A stretch of DNA of 39,791 nucleotides, taken from the NCBI RefSeq assembly GCF_001279695.1, contig NZ_LGDD01000345.1, positions 1-39,791 on the forward strand, given 5' to 3'. Shown piece by piece: positions 1 through 8,705 of the stretch. Source of the DNA: Streptomyces sp. WM6378 (GTDB taxonomy: Bacteria; Actinomycetota; Actinomycetes; Streptomycetales; Streptomycetaceae). The position numbers and the translations under genes are program-made. Under the pieces are notes generated by a model. The model was not told where the DNA came from and did no database searches. It saw only the letters and a program-made list of their open reading frames with translations. The number at the start of each line of letters is the position of its first letter. The stretch's first letter is position 1.

Positions 1-318
1 CTTGCGGCCCGCCACCCGCATCGCCGAATCGCCGCGCCCGATGCCGCAGACCGTCCGGTTGCCGTACATGTCGTTCAGGGTGGCGAAGGTGGAGGCGGTG
101 ACCTCCCAGGTGCGGGTGCCGGGGTTGGTGACCATCGGGCCGACGGTCATTCTGGTGGTGTGCTCCAGGATGCGGCTGTAGATCACGAAGGGCTCCTGCC
201 AGAGCACCGCCGAGTCGAAGGTCCAGCCGTAGCGGAAGCCGTTGCGTTCCGCGCGCCGCATCAGGCCGACGACGGCCGAGGCGGGCGGATCGGTCTGCAG
301 GACGAGTCCGAAGTCCAT
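1..318 (-). CDS. LLM-class (luciferase-like, F420-type) oxidoreductase, 3' part cut by window edge
   Basis: Only the first 106 residues are present; the gene runs off the left edge. The start MDFGLVLQTDPPAS and the segment TVGPMVTNPGTRTWEV followed by CGIGRGDSAMR match the N-terminal half of the luciferase-like TIM barrel used by F420- or FMN-dependent oxidoreductases. The ATG at 318-316 lies 7 bases after the dihydropyrimidinase stop, so it is the last visible gene of the catabolic operon. Members of this family often sit beside hydantoinase/dihydropyrimidinase genes. Inferred role: a redox step on a pyrimidine- or hydantoin-like substrate. The cofactor (F420 versus FMN) and substrate cannot be read from this fragment. 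Confidence 0.8.
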   Translation of the reverse strand, partial: MDFGLVLQTDPPASAVVGLMRRAERNGFRYGWTFDSAVLWQEPFVIYSRILEHTTRMTVGPMVTNPGTRTWEVTASTFATLNDMYGNRTVCGIGRGDSAMRVAGRK

Positions 319-325
319 GGTGCTC

Positions 326-1729
326 CTAGCCGAGGTGCTGACAGGTGGCGCGCGGTACGTAGCAGCCGTGCCCGGCCCGCCCGGTGAACTGCCGGTCGTG
401 GATGACGGGTTCGCCCCGCGAGAGCACCGTCTCGACGCGGCCGGTGACCCGCCTGCCCTCGTACGCCGAGTAGTCCACGTTCATGTGGTGCGTCTCGGCG
501 GAGATGACCTGCTCGGCGTGCGGATCGTAGATGACGACGTCGGCGTCGGTGCCCGGCGCGATGGTGCCCTTCTTCGGGTAGAGGCCGAACATCCGGGCCG
601 GGGACGCGCAGGCGATCTCGATCCAGCGGCGGCGCGAGATGTGGCCGTCGAGGACGGCCTGGTGCAGCAGGTCCATCCGGTTCTCCACGCCCGGCAGCCC
701 GTTGGGGATCTTGGAGAAGTCACCCCGGCCCAGCTCCTTCTGCCCCGTGAAGCAGAACGGGCAGTGGTCGGTGGACACCACCTGGAGGTCGTCGGTGCGC
801 AGCCCGCGCCACAGTGCGGCCTGATGTTCCTTGGGGCGCAAGGGAGTTGAGCAGACGTACTTGGCGCCTTCGAAGTCCGGCTCGGCGAGGTTGTCGGTGG
901 ACAGGAACAGGTACTGGGGGCAGGTCTCGCCGAAGACCGGGAGCCCCTTGTCGCGGGCGCCGGCCAGTTCGGCGAGCGCCTCCTCGGCCGAGACGTGCAC
1001 GACGTAGAGCGGGGCGCCCGCGACCCGGGCGAGCTGGATCGCGCGGTGGGTGGCCTCGGCCTCAAGCAGCGCCTTGCGCACCTCGCCGTGGTAGCGGGGG
1101 TCGGTCTCCCCACGGGCGAGCGCCTGCTCGACCAGGACGTCGATGGCGATGCCGTTCTCGGCGTGCATCATGATCAGCCCGCCGTTGGCGGCCGAGCGCT
1201 GCATCGCGCGCAGGATCTGCCCGTCGTCGCTGTAGAAGACGCCCGGGTACGCCATGAACAGCTTGAAGGAGGTGATGCCTTCCGCGACGAGCAGGTCCAT
1301 CTCCTTGAGCGATGACTCGTTGACGTCGGAGAGGATCATGTGGAAGCCGTAGTCGATGGCGCACTGGCCGTCCGCCTTGGCGTACCAGGCGTCGAGCCCG
1401 GCCCGCAGGGCCTGGCCCTGCGACTGCACGGCGAAGTCGACGATGGTGGTGGTGCCGCCCCAGGCGGCGGCGCGGGTGCCGGTCTCGAAGGTGTCGGAGG
1501 CGAAGGTGCCGCCGAAGGGCAGTTCCATGTGGGTGTGGGCGTCGACGCCGCCCGGGATCACGTACTTGCCGGTGGCGTCGAGGGTGCGGTCCGCGGTCCA
1601 GCCCTGGGCCACGGTCGAGCCGTGGGCCGCCACGGCCGCGATCCGGCCGTCCTCGATCAGTACGTCGGCGTGCGTCTCGTCGGCGGCGGTGATGACCAGG
1701 CCGCCACGGATGAGGGTGCGGGTACTCAT
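326..1729 (-). CDS. hydA: Dihydropyrimidinase / D-hydantoinase
   Basis: 467 residues, the normal length of a cyclic-imide amidohydrolase that opens dihydrouracil, dihydrothymine or hydantoin rings. All metal-site residues of the amidohydrolase barrel are visible: H65 and H67 in VDAHTHMELP, the carboxylated lysine K156 in SFKLFMAYPG, H189 in MMHAEN, H245 in VVHVSAEE and D321 in STDHCPF. The start ATG at 1729 follows GGGAG on the minus strand; the long upstream extension of the open frame is antisense to the aminotransferase gene. It lies in a minus-strand operon with an aminotransferase and a nitrilase-type amidase, the enzyme set for reductive pyrimidine degradation. A true hydantoinase role cannot be excluded from sequence alone. 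Confidence 0.95.
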   Translation of the reverse strand: MSTRTLIRGGLVITAADETHADVLIEDGRIAAVAAHGSTVAQGWTADRTLDATGKYVIPGGVDAHTHMELPFGGTFASDTFETGTRAAAWGGTTTIVDFAVQSQGQALRAGLDAWYAKADGQCAIDYGFHMILSDVNESSLKEMDLLVAEGITSFKLFMAYPGVFYSDDGQILRAMQRSAANGGLIMMHAENGIAIDVLVEQALARGETDPRYHGEVRKALLEAEATHRAIQLARVAGAPLYVVHVSAEEALAELAGARDKGLPVFGETCPQYLFLSTDNLAEPDFEGAKYVCSTPLRPKEHQAALWRGLRTDDLQVVSTDHCPFCFTGQKELGRGDFSKIPNGLPGVENRMDLLHQAVLDGHISRRRWIEIACASPARMFGLYPKKGTIAPGTDADVVIYDPHAEQVISAETHHMNVDYSAYEGRRVTGRVETVLSRGEPVIHDRQFTGRAGHGCYVPRATCQHLG

Positions 1730-1746
1730 GGGTGGAGCTCCCTTTC

Positions 1747-1768
1747 GTACACGTACAAGTACACGTAC
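1747..1768. repeat. Tandem GTACACGTAC direct repeat, possible operator
   Basis: In the 59-base gap between the aminotransferase stop and the dihydropyrimidinase start, the 10-mer GTACACGTAC occurs at 1747-1756 and again at 1759-1768, a 12-base period. Each copy is nearly self-complementary (GTAC at both ends). It may be an internal regulatory site, but no function is shown. Confidence 0.45.
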
Positions 1769-1788
1769 ACGTTCTTCAAATGGCTCAA

Positions 1789-3072
1789 CTACACGGTGCG
1801 CAGGGCGTGTTCGAGGATCGCCGCGCCCTCCTCGGCCTCCGCGACGGTGAGCGTGAGGGGTGGTGCGATGCGCAGCACGCTGGTGTCGTGGCCGCCGCCC
1901 TTGCCGATGAGGAGGCCGCCTTCGCGGGCGGCTTCGAGGACCGCGGCGGCGGCTTCGGGGTTGGCCTCGTCGGTGCCGGGCTTGACCAGTTCGATGCCGG
2001 CCATCAGGCCCCGGCCGCGCACTTCGCGGACCACGGGGAGCTGGGCGCCGATGGCGCGCAGCCGCTCGATGAGCAGTCCGCCGACCCGCCGCGCGTTGCC
2101 CTGGAGGTCGTGTTCGAGGAGGTAGGAGAGGTTGGCGAGACCGGCCGCCATGGTGACCGGGGAGCCGCCGAAGGTCGAAATGGAGTTGCTGTCCAAGCAG
2201 TTCATGACCTCGGCACGAGCGACGACGCCGCCGATGGACATGCCGTTGCCGATGCCCTTGGCGAAGGTGAGGAGGTCGGGCGGGCCGCTCCGGTCGTGCG
2301 CCTGCCAGCCCCAGAAGTGGTCGCCGGTGCGGCCCCAGCCGGTCTGCACCTCGTCGGTGATCCACAGGATGCCGTGCCGGTCGAGGACCTCGCGGAACGC
2401 GGCGTACAGGCCGTCGGGCGGCGAGGTGAAGCCACCGACGCCCTGGATGGGCTCGGCGATCAGCGCGGCCACGTTGCGGGTGTGGCCGAGCAGGTCTTCC
2501 AGGTCGGCGACGCAGGCCTCGATGAACTGGCTGTCGCTGAGGTGCGCGTACGGGCCGCGGGCGCGGACGCCGCCGTGCACGTACAGCGTCTGGAGCGGCG
2601 AGAGGCCGGTCGGGGACCAGGCGTGGTTGCCGGTGATGCCCACCGCGCTGAAGGAGCGGCCGTGGTAGCTGTTGCGCATCGCGAGGATCTGGTTGGAACC
2701 GCGGTACGCGGTCGCGAGCAGCAGGGCGGTGTCGTTGGCCTCGGTGCCGGAGGTGGTGAAGAAGACCCGGGCGTCGGGGATGCCCGACAACTGGGCGATG
2801 CGCTCGGCGAGTTCGACCATCTGCCGGTTGAGGTAGAGGGTCGAGGTGTGGATGATCCGGCCGGCCTGCTCGGCGACGGCCTTGGTGACCTCGGGCAGCG
2901 CGTGGGCGGTCATCGTGGTGAGGATGCCGCCGAAGAAGTCGAGGTACTTGTTTCCGTCGGCGTCCCAGACGTGCCGGCCCTCGCCGTGGGTGATCTCGAT
3001 GGGCTGCTTGTAGTAGAGCGCGAGCCAGTCCGGCAGGACGGCCCAGTGGCGGTCGTGGAGGCGGCGGTTCAC
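1789..3072 (-). CDS. Class III PLP-dependent aminotransferase (beta-alanine/omega-amino acid type)
   Basis: 427 residues with the fold-type I aminotransferase signature: the PLP-phosphate loop TSGTEAND near residue 108, D240 in ITDEVQTGWGR, which contacts the pyridine nitrogen, and the PLP lysine K272 in TFAKGIGNGM. The start is the GTG at 3072-3070, which overlaps the TGA of the upstream nitrilase gene by four bases (GTGA), a sign of translational coupling. Sequence type and neighbours point to transamination of beta-alanine or 3-aminoisobutyrate, the end products of dihydropyrimidine breakdown. Annotations such as beta-alanine:pyruvate or alanine:glyoxylate aminotransferase are equally compatible with the sequence. 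Confidence 0.92.
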   Translation of the reverse strand: MNRRLHDRHWAVLPDWLALYYKQPIEITHGEGRHVWDADGNKYLDFFGGILTTMTAHALPEVTKAVAEQAGRIIHTSTLYLNRQMVELAERIAQLSGIPDARVFFTTSGTEANDTALLLATAYRGSNQILAMRNSYHGRSFSAVGITGNHAWSPTGLSPLQTLYVHGGVRARGPYAHLSDSQFIEACVADLEDLLGHTRNVAALIAEPIQGVGGFTSPPDGLYAAFREVLDRHGILWITDEVQTGWGRTGDHFWGWQAHDRSGPPDLLTFAKGIGNGMSIGGVVARAEVMNCLDSNSISTFGGSPVTMAAGLANLSYLLEHDLQGNARRVGGLLIERLRAIGAQLPVVREVRGRGLMAGIELVKPGTDEANPEAAAAVLEAAREGGLLIGKGGGHDTSVLRIAPPLTLTVAEAEEGAAILEHALRTV

Positions 3073-3911
3073 GGCTTCACCAGCCCTTCGTAGGCGTCGG
3101 GGCGCCGGTCGCGGTAGAACGCCCACTGCTGGCGCACTTCCTCGATGAGGCCGAAGTCGAGGTCGCGCACGAGGAGTTCCTCCTCCTTGTCGCTCGCGAC
3201 GTCGCCGACGAACTGGCCGCGCGGGTCGACGAAGTAGCTCGTCCCGTAGAAGTCGTTGTCGCCGTACTCCTCGCGGCCGACCCGGTTGATGGCGGCGATG
3301 AAGTACTCGTTGGCCACGGCGGACGCGGGCTGCTCCAGCTGCCACAGGTACGCGGAGAGGCCGCGCGAGGTGGCCGACGGGTTGTAGACCAACTGGGCGC
3401 CGTTCAGGCCGAGTTGGCGCCAGCCCTCGGGGAAGTGGCGGTCGTAGCAGATGTACACGCCGACCCTGCCGACGGCCGTGTCGAAGACCGGCCAGCCCAG
3501 GTTGCCCGGTTTGAAGTAGTACTTCTCCCAGAAGCCCTTGACCTGGGGGATGTGGTGCTTGCGGTACTTGCCGAGGTAGCTGCCGTCGGCGTCGATGACG
3601 GCGGCGGTGTTGTAGTAGAAGCCCTCGCCCTCGCTCTCGAAGACCGGGACGACGATGACCATGCCGGTCTCGCGGGCGAGTTCCTTCATCCGGGTGACGG
3701 TCGGGCCGTCCGGGACGGGTTCGGCCCAGCGGTAGTGCTCGGCCTCCTGCACCTGGCAGAAGTAGGGGGCGTTGAACACCTCCTGGAAACCGATGATCTT
3801 CGCACCCTGCCGGGCCGCCTCGCGGGCGTGTTCCTCATGTTTGGCGATCATGGAATCGGTGTCGCCGGTCCAGGTCGCCTGAACCAGTGCGGCGCGCACG
3901 ACATTGGCCAT
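3069..3911 (-). CDS. Nitrilase-superfamily amidohydrolase, probable beta-ureidopropionase
   Basis: 280 residues, a carbon-nitrogen hydrolase with the E-K-C triad visible: E44 in GFQEVFNAP, K118 in KYRKHHIPQ and C155 in GVYICYDRHFPE. The ATG at 3911 has AAGGAG 7 bases upstream; the longer open frame adds 14 residues lacking family similarity. It is the first gene of the operon and probably hydrolyses N-carbamoyl-beta-alanine made by the downstream dihydropyrimidinase, releasing beta-alanine for the aminotransferase. N-carbamoyl-D-amino-acid hydrolase is the alternative if the pathway serves hydantoins. A dyad operator candidate lies upstream at 3947-3972. Confidence 0.9.
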   Translation of the reverse strand: MANVVRAALVQATWTGDTDSMIAKHEEHAREAARQGAKIIGFQEVFNAPYFCQVQEAEHYRWAEPVPDGPTVTRMKELARETGMVIVVPVFESEGEGFYYNTAAVIDADGSYLGKYRKHHIPQVKGFWEKYYFKPGNLGWPVFDTAVGRVGVYICYDRHFPEGWRQLGLNGAQLVYNPSATSRGLSAYLWQLEQPASAVANEYFIAAINRVGREEYGDNDFYGTSYFVDPRGQFVGDVASDKEEELLVRDLDFGLIEEVRQQWAFYRDRRPDAYEGLVKP

Positions 3912-3946
3912 GAGCTGCTCCTTCGACGGGTCGTCAGCCAGCCAAA

Positions 3947-3972
3947 TCCACACGCGTAGATCCGTGTGTGGA
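3947..3972. promoter_or_regulatory. Dyad operator upstream of the pyrimidine/hydantoin operon
   Basis: TCCACAC at 3947-3953 is matched by GTGTGGA at 3966-3972; across the 26-base site 10 of 13 pairs are complementary. It begins 36 bases upstream of the nitrilase start codon, where a repressor or activator of the four-gene operon could bind. No regulator gene is visible nearby, so the binding protein is unknown. Confidence 0.5.
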
Positions 3973-4042
3973 TGAGACCGTAAGGCGCGTCACGCACCGT
4001 GGCAAGACCATCGCGGTTTCGGCGAGGCTAATTGCGGCGCCA

Positions 4043-4077
4043 CAGGTCAACCCCGGGTGGACGAATCCCCGGACCTG
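4043..4077 (-). terminator. Possible terminator after the HAD gene
   Basis: CAGGTC at 4043-4048 pairs with GACCTG at 4072-4077, and an inner CCCGG/CCGGG stem extends it imperfectly. It lies 8 bases past the stop of the HAD hydrolase. There is no T-run, which is usual for high-GC genomes. Confidence 0.4.
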
Positions 4078-4085
4078 ACGCCGTG

Positions 4086-4586
4086 TCACCTTCGGCGGGG
4101 CTCGATGCCCGGGAGGCGGCGCCAGTTGCCGCGCCGGGCGTGACGCAGCAGGACCGGGTCGTCGCCGACCACCACAGCGTGGCCGACCTCGGCGAGGAGC
4201 GGCAGGTCCGCCGCCTCGTCCGCGTACGCGTAGCAGCGGGCGGCCAGGATGGCGTGTTCGCGCAGCAGGGCGCGGGCCGCGTACCCCTTGCCCTGGCCGA
4301 TCATGGGGGCGCCCGGGCGGGAGCAGAGCACGGCGTCGGGACCGAGGTGGCGGACGACCGGTTCGAGTTCGGCGGCGCTCGCGGGCGAGACGAGCACGAC
4401 GAGGTGACCGAGCGCCGCGTGGCCGTGCAGCGCCGCGAGGACCGGCGGGTGCCACAGCTGGCCGAGCGGCCCGGTGGCACCGGCCAGGTCCGGCGCGGCG
4501 AGCAGGGTGCCCTCCACGTCGAAGAAGGCGGCGGCGGTGGGCCGCTGCGGGCGGTCGTCGGGCCTGGGGCGGCTGGTCGTGTCCAT
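4086..4586 (-). CDS. HAD-superfamily hydrolase, SerB/HAD-IB-like, short
   Basis: 166 residues from the ATG at 4586. Motif I reads FFDVEGTLL near residue 22, so the second aspartate of the usual DxDGT is glutamate. LVVLVSPAS fits motif II, GQGKGYAARAL carries the motif III lysine, and YADEAADLPLL followed by VVVGDDPVLL fits motif IV. The order is that of phosphoserine-phosphatase-like HAD proteins, but the length is about 50 residues below the usual minimum for this class, so the cap is small or absent. No clear ribosome-binding site precedes the ATG. The substrate is unknown and activity is uncertain given the motif I change. The open frame extends upstream but is antisense to the next gene there. 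Confidence 0.7.
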   Translation of the reverse strand: MDTTSRPRPDDRPQRPTAAAFFDVEGTLLAAPDLAGATGPLGQLWHPPVLAALHGHAALGHLVVLVSPASAAELEPVVRHLGPDAVLCSRPGAPMIGQGKGYAARALLREHAILAARCYAYADEAADLPLLAEVGHAVVVGDDPVLLRHARRGNWRRLPGIEPRRR

Positions 4587-4631
4587 TGCTACGGACCATG
4601 CCCAGCCCACCGTGCGGCTCAATCCCCAATC

Positions 4632-4648
4632 TTCAACGTTCTGTTGAA
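4632..4648. promoter_or_regulatory. TTCAAC-N5-GTTGAA dyad upstream of the HAD gene
   Basis: A perfect 6-base inverted repeat, TTCAAC at 4632-4637 and GTTGAA at 4643-4648, 46 bases upstream of the HAD start codon. It is AT-rich against a GC-rich background, which favours a real protein-binding site. The factor is unknown. Confidence 0.45.
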
Positions 4649-4696
4649 TACGTCCGGAAATCCGCCCGCCCCGGCCGCCTGCCCCAGACGCCCTCC

Positions 4697-5932
4697 CTAC
4701 ACGGCCGTCCCCGGGTTCTCCGCGTGGGTCAGCGTCTCCCAGGCGACGAAGAGGTCGTCGGTGCCGCCGGGGCGCTGCCGCTCGGCGAGCTGCTGGGTCT
4801 CGGGCAGCGTCAGGTGCAGCCGGTTCTGGAGGTGGTTGAGCAGCACCTCGACGTCCGGGCCCATGGTCCGCTGGACCTGCCCGCCGCACAGCCAGGCCGG
4901 GGCCTCGGCGCCCAACTGGTAGTGGGCGTGGAACTCCAGTGCCTCCTTCAGCCGCTGGGCCGTCGGCCCGTACAGGTCGATGCCCTGCTGCCAGGCCGTC
5001 TCGGCGATGTGGCCGGAGGCGGCGAGGGAGTACCCGACGTGCATGAAGTTGCGGCAGGTCTCCTGGCCGAGCCCGTCCTTGTACGTGCGCTGGCCGAACC
5101 AGTACGTGGCGAGCTTGTCCGGGGTGTTCATCGAGCCGCCGGGCGGCGGCTTGGGGAGCTTGCCGTCCGAGGCGAGGTAGAAGTAGGCGGGGACCCGCGC
5201 CCGGTAGCGGTCCAGGGCCTCCTTGAAGATCTTGGGGTCCTCGACGAACACGGCGATGCCGATGGCCGCGTCCGTCATCGCGAGTTCCCAATTCCCGTTG
5301 TAATCAGGGACTTTGGCGGTCACGGCGGGCAGGTACGCCTTGCGCAGCATCCACTTGAAGCGCTGCACGGCCGGGCCCTGCCACTGCGGATAGCCCGCGT
5401 GCACGATGTCGGCGGCGCGTGCCCAGGTCGAGCCCGCCCAGGCCGTCTGGAGGTCGGCGTTGCCCTCGGTGTGCCGCTTGATCACCTGTGCCCAGCCGTC
5501 CATGATCTCGACGGCCTTCCTGGCGTGGGCCTCGTTGCCGTTGACGGTCCACAGCAGCGCCTGGGTGTACGCGGCGATGGCGTCCTCGCGTTCGGCGAGA
5601 CACGAGGGCGGCCCCGCGTTCGGCGGGCACGGGACGACCTCGGCGGGGTGCGGGGTGTAGCTGAGCGAGCCGTACCGGCTGGTCCGCATCTCCTCGTACG
5701 CCGAGCTCCACGGCTCCTGGCCGGCCCGCACCTTCGCCCGCATGGTGTCGAGCTGGCTCTTGCCGACGACGACCCCGGGGTGGTGGAAGACCAGCGCCGC
5801 GGGGTTGGCGTGGCCCGCGGCGGAGGCCGAGGAGACATGCGGGCCGGGGGCGCAGGCGGCGAGCAGCGTCAGCGCGCCGAGGGCGGCCGCCAGCAGCGGA
5901 CGGCGGCGGGAGGACCGAAACGGATTGAGCAC
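4697..5932 (-). CDS. Alginate-lyase-family lipoprotein
   Basis: 411 residues from a GTG at 5932. The N-terminus is a lipoprotein signal: RRR, a hydrophobic stretch, then LTLLAAC with the lipid-accepting cysteine near residue 27. The body is alpha-helical, with NGNWELAMTDAAIGIAVF and ETCRNFMHVGYSLAASGHIAE, which match the (alpha/alpha) toroid of the alginate lyase family (N/W and R/H-containing active-site helices). Inferred role: cleavage of a uronate-containing polysaccharide at the cell surface. The true substrate is uncertain because many actinobacterial members are untested. It is monocistronic and ends 110 bases upstream of the HAD gene. The GGAG before the GTG is unusually close, so the exact start is not secure. 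Confidence 0.82.
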   Translation of the reverse strand: MLNPFRSSRRRPLLAAALGALTLLAACAPGPHVSSASAAGHANPAALVFHHPGVVVGKSQLDTMRAKVRAGQEPWSSAYEEMRTSRYGSLSYTPHPAEVVPCPPNAGPPSCLAEREDAIAAYTQALLWTVNGNEAHARKAVEIMDGWAQVIKRHTEGNADLQTAWAGSTWARAADIVHAGYPQWQGPAVQRFKWMLRKAYLPAVTAKVPDYNGNWELAMTDAAIGIAVFVEDPKIFKEALDRYRARVPAYFYLASDGKLPKPPPGGSMNTPDKLATYWFGQRTYKDGLGQETCRNFMHVGYSLAASGHIAETAWQQGIDLYGPTAQRLKEALEFHAHYQLGAEAPAWLCGGQVQRTMGPDVEVLLNHLQNRLHLTLPETQQLAERQRPGGTDDLFVAWETLTHAENPGTAV

Positions 5933-6067
5933 GCTCCAACGGTCGCCCCGGGCACACGTCCACGCAGGATCTGTTGCGCCGAACAGGCAGCGCCTCGGCC
6001 CCTCTCTGGGTACGGCATCCCGGCGTCCCCCCTCGGTGCGGGCCCGGCCGACGATCTCCGAACGGGT

Positions 6068-6583
6068 TCAGCCGACGATGTCCGACCCGCCCCGGACCGG
6101 CACGTATCCCAGGTCGGCGGGGCGATCACCGGGCGACCAGCCGTCGAGGAGGTCGTACAGCCGGGGCGGCCAGATCTCCTCGTCGGTACGCCGAAGTTCC
6201 TCGGGAGTCCACCAGCGCCAGCCGAGGATGCCGTCCGCGAGGTGATCGGCCGCGACGTCGGGGCCGAGCTCACGACGGGATCCGGGGGCGTCGGCGAGGT
6301 ATACGTGTTCGTGCTGGCGGACGGGGACCGCGGCGCGGGTGAAGTCGTGGGTCCAGGTGCACAGGAGCGGGCCCGGCTCCAGGTCGCCCCAGCCGGTCTC
6401 CTCGCGCAGCTCGCGGCGGGCCCCCTCGCGCGGGGACTCCCCCGGGTCGAGGCCGCCGCCGGGCAGTGCCCAATGAGGCCCGACCTCTTCGTTGTCGTAC
6501 CGCAGGAGGAACACCGCGCCCAGCGGATCCCGTACAACGGTACGGGCCGCCTGCCTCGGCGTACGGGGTTTCGGCGATATCAC
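6068..6583 (-). CDS. Nudix hydrolase
   Basis: 171 residues. A canonical Nudix box, GX5EX7REUXEEXGU, spans roughly residues 43-65 and is seen as GGLDPGESPREGARRELREE followed by TGW; the REEXG glutamates bind the catalytic Mg ions. The start is a GTG at 6583 that overlaps the TGA of the upstream XRE gene (GTGA). The C-terminal part, WRWWTPEELRRTDEEIWP, is typical of nucleotide-sugar or (deoxy)nucleotide-diphosphate Nudix enzymes of actinobacteria. The substrate cannot be assigned. Coupling to a DNA-binding protein gene suggests co-expression rather than a shared pathway. Confidence 0.88.
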   Translation of the reverse strand: MISPKPRTPRQAARTVVRDPLGAVFLLRYDNEEVGPHWALPGGGLDPGESPREGARRELREETGWGDLEPGPLLCTWTHDFTRAAVPVRQHEHVYLADAPGSRRELGPDVAADHLADGILGWRWWTPEELRRTDEEIWPPRLYDLLDGWSPGDRPADLGYVPVRGGSDIVG

Positions 6584-6840
6584 GCGGCCACCGCGGGCGG
6601 CATCTCGCAGTCGGTCACGATCTCGTCCATGGACAGGCCGAGGACCGAGGCCAGCGCCGCCACCGTGAAGAACGCGGGGGTCGGGGCGCGGCCCGTCTCG
6701 ATCTTGCGGAGGGTCTCGGCGGAGAGGCCCGCCGCGGCCGCGATCTCCGTCATGCTGCGCTCGCCCCGCGCCGAACGGAGCAACCGGCCGAGCCGCTCGC
6801 CGCGTTCGCGCTCCGCGGGGGTCAGGGGGGTGCGGACCAT
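6580..6840 (-). CDS. Small XRE-family helix-turn-helix protein
   Basis: 86 residues, one lambda-repressor-like HTH domain: RLGRLLRSARGERSMTEIAA, then AGLSAETLRKIETGRAPTP (recognition helix region, residues about 36-55), then AALASVLGLSMDEIV. No ligand-binding domain is present. The ATG at 6840 is 9 bases past the HxlR stop, and its 3' end overlaps the Nudix start, so HxlR, XRE and Nudix may share a transcript. Probably a local transcription factor; its target is unknown. Confidence 0.88.
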   Translation of the reverse strand: MVRTPLTPAERERGERLGRLLRSARGERSMTEIAAAAGLSAETLRKIETGRAPTPAFFTVAALASVLGLSMDEIVTDCEMPPAVAA

Positions 6841-6849
6841 GCGGCGATT

Positions 6850-7368
6850 CTAGACCCGGCGGTCGTCACGGCGCCCTTGCTCCGACCAGTCCGGCACCGC
6901 GAACCGTACGGCCAGGTCCGCGCGGTGGACCTCCTCGCCGCAGTCGCGGCACGTCACCGCGGGGTCGAGGTCGGCGCCGCACTTGTGGCGCCACACCGTC
7001 GGCGGGACCTCGGCGAGGTGTCGGTCGCCCCAGTTCATCAGCATCAGCAGGACAGGGCGCAGCTCCTGTCCTGCCGGGGTCGCGCGGTACTCGTAGCGGG
7101 CGGGGCGATCGCTGTAGAGGGTGCGCTCCAGGACGCCGGCCTCGACCAGGGTGCGCAGCCGGGTGGTGAGGATGTCGCGGGGGGCGCCGATGTTCTTGGC
7201 GATCGCGTCGAAGCGGTGCACGCCGAAGAAGACCTCGCGCAGCACGAGCAGGGAGTACTTCTCGCCGACCACCGAGAGTGCGTCGGCGATCGAGCACGGC
7301 CGGGGGTTCTTGGCCCGTGCGGCGCGGGACGGCTGGAGCTTGTGCTGCGGCTGCTCGGACACGTTCAT
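6850..7368 (-). CDS. HxlR-family transcriptional regulator with C-terminal cysteine cluster
   Basis: 172 residues. The winged-helix HxlR domain spans about residues 20-115: RPCSIADALSVVGEKYSLLV, the wing region RPARYEYRATPAGQELRPVL. The conserved N-terminal cysteine (C25) is the residue that senses electrophiles or redox state in some HxlR/QorR-type regulators. The extra C-terminal tail has C-X8-C-X2-C (KCGADLDPAVTCRDCGEEV), which may be a small zinc ribbon. It is divergent from the thiolase gene, with 109 bases between start codons containing a dyad at 7388-7400, so it may control that gene and itself. Confidence 0.9.
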   Translation of the reverse strand: MNVSEQPQHKLQPSRAARAKNPRPCSIADALSVVGEKYSLLVLREVFFGVHRFDAIAKNIGAPRDILTTRLRTLVEAGVLERTLYSDRPARYEYRATPAGQELRPVLLMLMNWGDRHLAEVPPTVWRHKCGADLDPAVTCRDCGEEVHRADLAVRFAVPDWSEQGRRDDRRV

Positions 7369-7387
7369 GGGGCCACCGTAATCGAGT

Positions 7388-7400
7388 CGGACCTAGTCCG
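7388..7400. promoter_or_regulatory. CGGAC-N3-GTCCG operator candidate in the HxlR/thiolase divergent region
   Basis: A perfect 5-base inverted repeat with CTA between the arms. It lies 20 bases upstream of the HxlR start and directly upstream of the thiolase promoter candidate, where an autoregulating HxlR protein would be expected to bind. This is position-based inference. Confidence 0.45.
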
Positions 7401-7429
7401 TTGGTTTTTCCTACCCGCGGAGTTACAGT
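7401..7429 (+). promoter_or_regulatory. Promoter candidate for the thiolase
   Basis: TTGGTT at 7401-7406 and TACAGT at 7424-7429 are separated by 17 bases, a fair fit to a housekeeping -35/-10 pair. This is 48 bases upstream of the thiolase ATG. Confidence 0.45.
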
Positions 7430-7477
7430 GAGTCCAGTTTTCCAACTTACTCGTGGGTAGAGCCGAGGGAGCGCATC

Positions 7478-8647
<1,170 letters not shown>

Positions 8648-8685
8648 GCCGACCCCGCCGGGGCCCGCGCACGCACCCCATTCAA

Positions 8686-8698
8686 ATACCGGTATAGT
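8686..8698 (+). promoter_or_regulatory. Leaderless promoter of map with overlapping ATACCGGTAT palindrome
   Basis: TATAGT at 8693-8698 ends 7 bases before the ATG at 8706, so transcription would start at or next to the start codon, giving a leaderless mRNA. The perfect palindrome ATACCGGTAT at 8686-8695 overlaps the -10 element, the position of a repressor site. No Shine-Dalgarno sequence is present. Confidence 0.55.
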
Positions 8699-8705
8699 AA
8701 TTGGA

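Noticed and set aside
4586..6853. 755-codon plus-strand frame across the alginate-lyase and Nudix region
   Set aside because: Antisense shadow; real proteins with complete motifs lie on the minus strand.
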